DNA of 57,622 bases from Nonomuraea harbinensis (lineage in GTDB: Bacteria > Actinomycetota > Actinomycetes > Streptosporangiales > Streptosporangiaceae): the NCBI RefSeq assembly GCF_019396385.1, contig NZ_JAHKRN010000054.1, forward strand, positions 1-57,622, given 5' to 3'. The position numbers were made by a program, and so were the translations under genes. Positions 53,638-57,622 of this stretch are shown one piece after another (the first letter of the stretch is position 1; the number at the start of each line of letters is the position of its first letter). Under the pieces are notes generated by a model that had not been told where the DNA came from, made no database searches, and worked only from the letters and a program-made list of their open reading frames with translations.

Positions 53638-55182
53638 CTACCCGGCGTAGGTCTCGAACTCGGCGACCCTCGGCGTGCCGGACGAACCGGTGATCCGGAA
53701 GGTGATCTTCTTCAGCGTGGTGGGGGTGAAGGTGATGGCGCCCGCCCCGCTGCCGGATGCCAGCACGGCGGAATTGTCGTGGTTGACGAGCTGCCAGGAC
53801 CCGATCGAGGAGCCCGACGCCTCACGGATGACGACCCTGGACACCGTCTTCGCCGAACCCCACTTGACCGAGATGTCACCGGTCGAGCCGCTCGGCGACC
53901 AGTGGGTGCCCGCGTTGCCGTCGATCACGTTGCCGTAGCTCGTCCCGGAGGCCTTGCTGGAGCCGTCGGCGCCGGCCCCGATGCTGAGGTTGGTCCCGCC
54001 GCCCGTCGGCGTGGTCGTCGGGGTCGGGCTGACCGTCGGGGTGGGGCTGTTCGTGGGGGTCGGCCCCGGTGTCTGCGGCGTGCAGCTGCCGTTCGACACC
54101 CGCATGCCCTTGTTGGCGCCCGCCGTCTGGGCGACGACGTTCGGCACGCACGAGGCCCCGTCCATGCTGTAGCCGTACGGGACGCTCACGCTGGTGTTGG
54201 ACTGCGGGTTGGGCCCGGCGGGGTTGTTGTCGCCGCTGCGGCTGGACCAGGTCACGTTGTCGAAGATGTTGCCGGCGACCTGCCAGTAGCCGGCCTCGCT
54301 GGTGTAGAAGGTGCCCAGGACGTCCTTGGAGTTCCTGAAGTAGTTGTTCTCCACCTTGGCCCGCCCCCCGGCCCGGGAGTTGATGCCGGACTCGTGGATG
54401 CTCACGTACGAGTTGTTGTAGATGTGCGCGATGCCGCCACGCAGCAGGGGCGTACGGGAGTCGATGTTCTCGTACAGGTTGTGGTGGAAGGTGACGAAGC
54501 CGTTCGAACGGTCGCTCTCACTGGACCCGATGAGCCCGCCGCGGCCGGAGTTGCGCAGGATGCTGTACGACAGCGTCACGTACTGGGTGTTGTTCTTCAT
54601 GTCGAAGAGGCCGTCGAACCCCTCCGACTCGCCGCCCGAGGCCTCCAGGGTGACGTGGTCGACCCAGACGTTGCGTACGTCGCTCTCCATCCCGATGGCG
54701 TCGCCGCCGTTGGAGGTGGGCGAGCCCGACTTCTTGACGTTCCGTACGGTCACGTTCTGGATGATGATGTTGCTGGCCTCGCGGATGTGGATGCCGAGCT
54801 GGTCGAAGACGGCGCCGTTGCCGACCCCGATGATCGTGACGTTGCTGATCTGCTTGAGCTCGATCACCCCGGCGGCGGTGTTGCAGCTTCCGCCCGACAC
54901 CTTGGTGGTGTTGCCGTGGTTGATGGTGCCCTCGACCTCGATGGTGATCGGGGTGCTGCTGCTGGCCCGGTTGCACAGGGCCGCGTGGATGGCGGTGCCC
55001 GTGGTGGCCCGCACCGTCTGCCCGCCCGCGCCGCCGGTGGTGCCGCCGTTGGCGGTCGCGTAGCCGGTGGCGCTGCCGACGGCCGCCGTGGCGTTCAGCG
55101 CCGGTAAGGCCACACCCAGCGCGGCCACCAGGGCCGCCGTGGACAGCGCGGCCGGGAGCCGCCATGCGCCTGCTCGTCTCAT
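53638..55182 (-). CDS. Secreted pectate lyase (PL1) with C-terminal carbohydrate-binding domain
   Basis: 514 residues. Sec signal peptide (LPAALSTAALVAALGVALPA, cleavage near NATA). A PL1-type parallel beta-helix follows with NVWVDHVTLEA (the WxDH motif), GFDGLFDMKNNTQYVTLSYS and SRTPLLRGGIAHIYNNSY, whose Arg is the expected catalytic base. A Pro/Thr linker (PTPTNSPTPTVSPTP) leads to a roughly 120-residue F5/8-type (CBM32-like) domain ending VAEFETYAG. It cleaves polygalacturonate by beta-elimination. ATG at 55182. Probably downstream of the other lyase gene in one transcript. Confidence 0.92.
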   Translation of the reverse strand: MRRAGAWRLPAALSTAALVAALGVALPALNATAAVGSATGYATANGGTTGGAGGQTVRATTGTAIHAALCNRASSSTPITIEVEGTINHGNTTKVSGGSCNTAAGVIELKQISNVTIIGVGNGAVFDQLGIHIREASNIIIQNVTVRNVKKSGSPTSNGGDAIGMESDVRNVWVDHVTLEASGGESEGFDGLFDMKNNTQYVTLSYSILRNSGRGGLIGSSESDRSNGFVTFHHNLYENIDSRTPLLRGGIAHIYNNSYVSIHESGINSRAGGRAKVENNYFRNSKDVLGTFYTSEAGYWQVAGNIFDNVTWSSRSGDNNPAGPNPQSNTSVSVPYGYSMDGASCVPNVVAQTAGANKGMRVSNGSCTPQTPGPTPTNSPTPTVSPTPTTTPTGGGTNLSIGAGADGSSKASGTSYGNVIDGNAGTHWSPSGSTGDISVKWGSAKTVSRVVIREASGSSIGSWQLVNHDNSAVLASGSGAGAITFTPTTLKKITFRITGSSGTPRVAEFETYAG

Positions 55183-55197
55183 CCTTGTCTTACCTCT

Positions 55198-55253
55198 CTT
55201 CTCAGGCTGGTCTTCTCAGGCTGGTCTTCTCAGGCTGGTCTTCTCAGGCTGGT
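55198..55253. repeat. 14-bp perfect tandem repeat, four units
   Basis: CTTCTCAGGCTGGT is repeated four times without change, in the 5' leader of the pectate lyase gene (16 nt upstream of its start on the minus strand) and just after the neighbouring lyase stop. Confidence 0.95.
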
Positions 55254-55275
55254 CTCGCTGTGGCTGGTGAGGTCG

Positions 55276-56847
55276 TCAGAGACGGGCGCCGACGTCCGCG
55301 CCGTTGGCGGGCCGCAGGAAGGACGAGGAGCGGATCGAGCCGTCCGCGGCGCGCGGGCCGGTGATCGTGCCGCTGTCGGTGCTCGCGAGCGTCCACGTGC
55401 CGCCGAGGTCCCAGGAGTTGCCGGAGCTCGACGACGAGCCCGGCGCGGCCTGCGTCCGGTTCGCCACCGACAGGTTCCTGGTCAGGACGGAGACGGAGTC
55501 GGCGTAGTCGAAGCCGGTGCCGCCGTTGCGCCAGGCGGTGCTGCGGTCGGTCACCAACCGGCCGGGGTTGCCGTTGTCGGTGAAGCCGTGCACCGCGTTG
55601 TCGAAGGCCATGGAGTTGCGCACGGCATGGCCGACCGCCGGGTCCGGGTCGCCGCCGCCGAGCTTGAAGCCGTTGCCGTCGCCGGTGTAGTCAGGCAGGT
55701 TCCACCGGTTGAACCCGTTGCCCCAGGCCACGGACGACTCCACGGTGACCTGCCCGAGGAACATCCAGAAGTCCAGGCCGTCGTCGGAGTTGTTCCACAG
55801 CCGGGCGCCGCGGATCACGTTGCCGCTGCCGGACCCTTCCTTGATCGCGACCCCGTCGGCGCTCTCGCCGTTCTTGCGCGGGTCGCGGTTGCCGTGGCTG
55901 TCGAGGTCGACGATCAGGTTGCCGCTCGACGCGCCCTGCAGGTGCAGGCCCGACTCGTAGTTGTCCCTGGTGACCAGGCGGTCGAAGACGTTGCCGCTGG
56001 CGTCGAGCCCGAAGATCCCGTACGGGCCGTTGACGATCTCCAGCCCGGCCAGCCGCCAGTGATCGCCCTCGATGTGGACGGCGCCGCGCTCGGCGCGCGG
56101 GATGCTGGAGCCGACCGCGCCCGGCGTGTGGGGCATGTTCTCGCCGTCGATGATCACCCGCTCGCCGTCGTGGGCGGTCATGGTGATCGGCTGCGCGGGA
56201 GTGCCGTCCTTGAGGATCCGGATGTTCGTGCCCGGCGCGTACGTGCCGCCCCGGATGAGGATCGTGTGACCGGGCTGCGCCAGGTCCACCGCCCGCTGGA
56301 TCGTGCGCAGCGGCGAGGCCAGTGTCCCGGGGCCGGTGTCGTCGCCGTTCGTCGCCACGTAGAGGGTGTTCGCCGGCTGCTCGCCGCCGGTCTCGGCGTC
56401 CAGGTAGTCCAGGTTGGGCAGGCCCGCGGAGGTCGTCGGGTTCAGCCGGACGGTGTTGGCGCCGGAGTTCACCGGGACGGTCACGGTCGCGGTCTGCCAC
56501 GTGGACCAGGCGCCGGTGCCCTCGAAGGACAGGGTCCCCGCCGCGGCGCCGTTCACGGTCAGCCCGGCGGGCCGGGAACCCGTGGTCCCGTTGGCGAAGC
56601 GGATCCGGAGCGTGGCGGTGCCGCCGGCCCCGGCGGTCACGGTGAACTGGGCGTGGGCGCCGGCGGCGTTGGCGCCGTTGCAGAAGCCGCTGCCGGAGTA
56701 GCCGGCCCAGTTGGACTCGATGGCGCCGGTGCAGACCGCCGGTGCGGATTCGGCCTCGTACCGGGTGGAGGCGGCGTGCGCGGGCGACACCGCCGCGAGG
56801 GTGCCGGCCACGAGGCCGGCGCAAGCGAGGAGCGTTCTGAGGCGCAT
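55276..56847 (-). CDS. Secreted beta-helix pectate lyase (PL9-like) with N-terminal CBM35-like domain
   Basis: 523 residues. Signal peptide (LRTLLACAGLVAGTLAAVSP, cleavage near AHA). Residues about 28-155 form a CBM35/CBM6-like jelly roll (TRYEAESAPAVCTGAIESNW to NLDYLDAE). The catalytic part is a right-handed parallel beta-helix: YVATNGDDTGPGTLASPLRT, ILIRGGTY, NRDPRKNGESADGVAIK and WNNSDDGLDFW, which match PL9-type pectate lyases. ATG at 56847 with GGGAG upstream. A LacI-type operator sits immediately upstream of the ribosome-binding site. Confidence 0.9.
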   Translation of the reverse strand: MRLRTLLACAGLVAGTLAAVSPAHAASTRYEAESAPAVCTGAIESNWAGYSGSGFCNGANAAGAHAQFTVTAGAGGTATLRIRFANGTTGSRPAGLTVNGAAAGTLSFEGTGAWSTWQTATVTVPVNSGANTVRLNPTTSAGLPNLDYLDAETGGEQPANTLYVATNGDDTGPGTLASPLRTIQRAVDLAQPGHTILIRGGTYAPGTNIRILKDGTPAQPITMTAHDGERVIIDGENMPHTPGAVGSSIPRAERGAVHIEGDHWRLAGLEIVNGPYGIFGLDASGNVFDRLVTRDNYESGLHLQGASSGNLIVDLDSHGNRDPRKNGESADGVAIKEGSGSGNVIRGARLWNNSDDGLDFWMFLGQVTVESSVAWGNGFNRWNLPDYTGDGNGFKLGGGDPDPAVGHAVRNSMAFDNAVHGFTDNGNPGRLVTDRSTAWRNGGTGFDYADSVSVLTRNLSVANRTQAAPGSSSSSGNSWDLGGTWTLASTDSGTITGPRAADGSIRSSSFLRPANGADVGARL

Positions 56848-56859
56848 CGTCCAACTCCC

Positions 56860-56873
56860 GGTAAGCGCTTTCC
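56860..56873. promoter_or_regulatory. LacI-family operator upstream of the pectate lyase operon
   Basis: GGTAAGCGCTTTCC is a near-perfect palindrome centred on AGCGCT, the typical core of LacI-family operators in actinobacterial polysaccharide-utilisation genes. It overlaps the leader 13-26 nt before the start codon. The cognate regulator is not in the window. Confidence 0.6.
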
Positions 56874-57077
56874 GAATGCTGCCGACTCAAGCACAGCACC
56901 GGGATCACGGAAAGAACCCCCGGCCCCGGCGCCGCTCACAGCCGGTCGCGCCACGCCTCGCCGGCCGTCATGAACCACGGGTCGGCGCAGGTCGGCAGCG
57001 GTGCCGAGGGGAGACGGGAGGGGCGTGCCCGGCCGGGCCGAAGGGATGAAACTTTCATCGCCGGCGCCGGGCGGTGG

Positions 57078-57437
57078 GCGCCGGGTGACGGTCGGAGCCA
57101 GGAGGGACTCGCCCGCCGCGACCACCCCGATGCCCCGGAGCAGGTCGGCGGGCGGGGTGTCCTTGAGCAGGAAACCCGCCGCGCCCGCCTGAAGCGCTCC
57201 GTGAACGTACTCGTCCAGGTCGAAGGTGGTCACGATGAGCACCCGCGTCTCCGGCCGGGCGGCGCAGATGCGGCGGGTGGCCTCGATGCCGTCCATCGCC
57301 GGCATGCGCACGTCCATGAGCACCACGTCCGGACGGTGCCGGGCGGCCAGCGCCACCGCCTCCGCGCCCGTCGCGGTGCTCGCCGCGGGGGCGGTCGTGC
57401 CGCTGGCGATCTCGACGACGGCGCGGACATGACGGGG
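57078..57437 (-). pseudogene. Response-regulator receiver-domain remnant
   Basis: The stretch HRPDVVLMDVRMPAMDGIEA contains the phospho-acceptor aspartate, and VLIVTTFDLDEYVHGALQAG, GFLLKDTPPADLLRGI and GESLLAPTVTRR complete the C-terminal half of a NarL-type receiver. The N-terminal strand with the acidic pair is missing, with a TAG at 57444-57446 just upstream, and after TRR the frame loses similarity: no LuxR helix-turn-helix follows. It appears to be a decayed NarL/LuxR regulator. Confidence 0.7.
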
Positions 57438-57481
57438 TCCGCCCTACGGCGAACGCCGGCGGCGGCCCGGAGGACAGAGGG

Positions 57482-57622
57482 TCAGGGAGAGGCGATGCGG
57501 CCCAGGCCGGGCGGGATCTTGCTGGCCGCCGCGCGGTCCAGCAGGAACAGGGTGCGGCGGCGGGCGCGCGCGCCCGCCGCCGGGACCTGCACCGGGCCGG
57601 ACTCCTCCAGGGCCAGGCGGAC
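57482..57622 (-). CDS. C-terminal end of an unidentified protein, cut by the window edge
   Basis: Only the last 46 residues are visible, containing VRLALEESGPVQVPAAG and ending LDRAAASKIPPGLGRIASP. The frame is open to the window edge and codon use is normal. The family is not recognisable from this fragment. Its stop lies about 45 bp before the receiver-domain remnant begins. Confidence 0.5.
   Translation of the reverse strand, partial: VRLALEESGPVQVPAAGARARRRTLFLLDRAAASKIPPGLGRIASP

Overview
The window is chromosomal DNA of a high-GC actinomycete. The sequence shows uniformly GC-rich codon use, many GTG/TTG starts and 4-bp ATGA/GTGA overlaps between genes. It encodes actinobacterial marker proteins: RbpA, WhiA, SteA/SteB, a mycothiol-type DinB/MDMPI enzyme and an Rv1691-like TPR protein. 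Gene content and order fit a member of the Streptosporangiales (Nonomuraea-like). That assignment is inference from gene content; no search was run. I see no prophage, insertion sequence, CRISPR array or tRNA gene.

Layout. 1-230: 3' end of an rRNA operon (5S rRNA) followed by three hairpins. 232-7446: a methyltransferase, a large disordered TPR protein with a 27-bp coding minisatellite, an MBL hydrolase, an SSB-like protein, a DUF1015 protein with a foreign-looking insert, and a small TPR protein. 7460-8735: a GNAT gene, then about 0.8 kb without genes that carries 13-bp and 23-bp tandem repeats. 8736-19841: a conserved actinobacterial block of HAD phosphatase, SCP2 protein, tiny protein, tlyA, nadK, recN, steA, steB, an MraY-like membrane protein, murJ and a glycosyltransferase (rRNA modification, cofactor supply, recombination repair, cell-envelope division). 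19874-22601: a yybP-ykoY (Mn2+) riboswitch controlling a TerC-family exporter, then psd-pssA for phosphatidylethanolamine synthesis. 22658-29623: MBL/MDMPI pair, uvrA, a PucR-type regulator and a secreted GDSL hydrolase. 29674-34681: secreted enzymes (PhoX-like, alpha/beta hydrolase-like) and three tandem Tat-exported Rieske lipoproteins. 34747-44192: the uvrC-rapZ-yvcK-whiA cluster, then gap-pgk-tpiA-secG and rbpA, i.e. central glycolysis next to secretion and RNA polymerase control. 44244-57622: accessory region with an amidohydrolase, an ACT-GNAT fusion, a stand-alone double Clp-N protein, an adenosine-deaminase-family enzyme, a frameshifted DUF6493-like gene, a large membrane protein, two secreted pectate lyases with a LacI-type operator, a response-regulator remnant and a partial gene.

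How it works together. The DNA-repair genes (recN, uvrA, uvrC) are spread among envelope and division genes. The secreted pectinases, phosphatase and lipase-like enzymes point to a soil or plant-litter saprophyte. The best regulatory element is the Mn2+ riboswitch: its 3' P1 strand can alternatively pair with the ribosome-binding site of terC, giving a readable translational switch. Four genes (the 52-residue protein, uvrC, the adenosine-deaminase gene and the frameshifted gene) have TANNNT boxes 6-7 nt before the start codon, suggesting leaderless transcripts.
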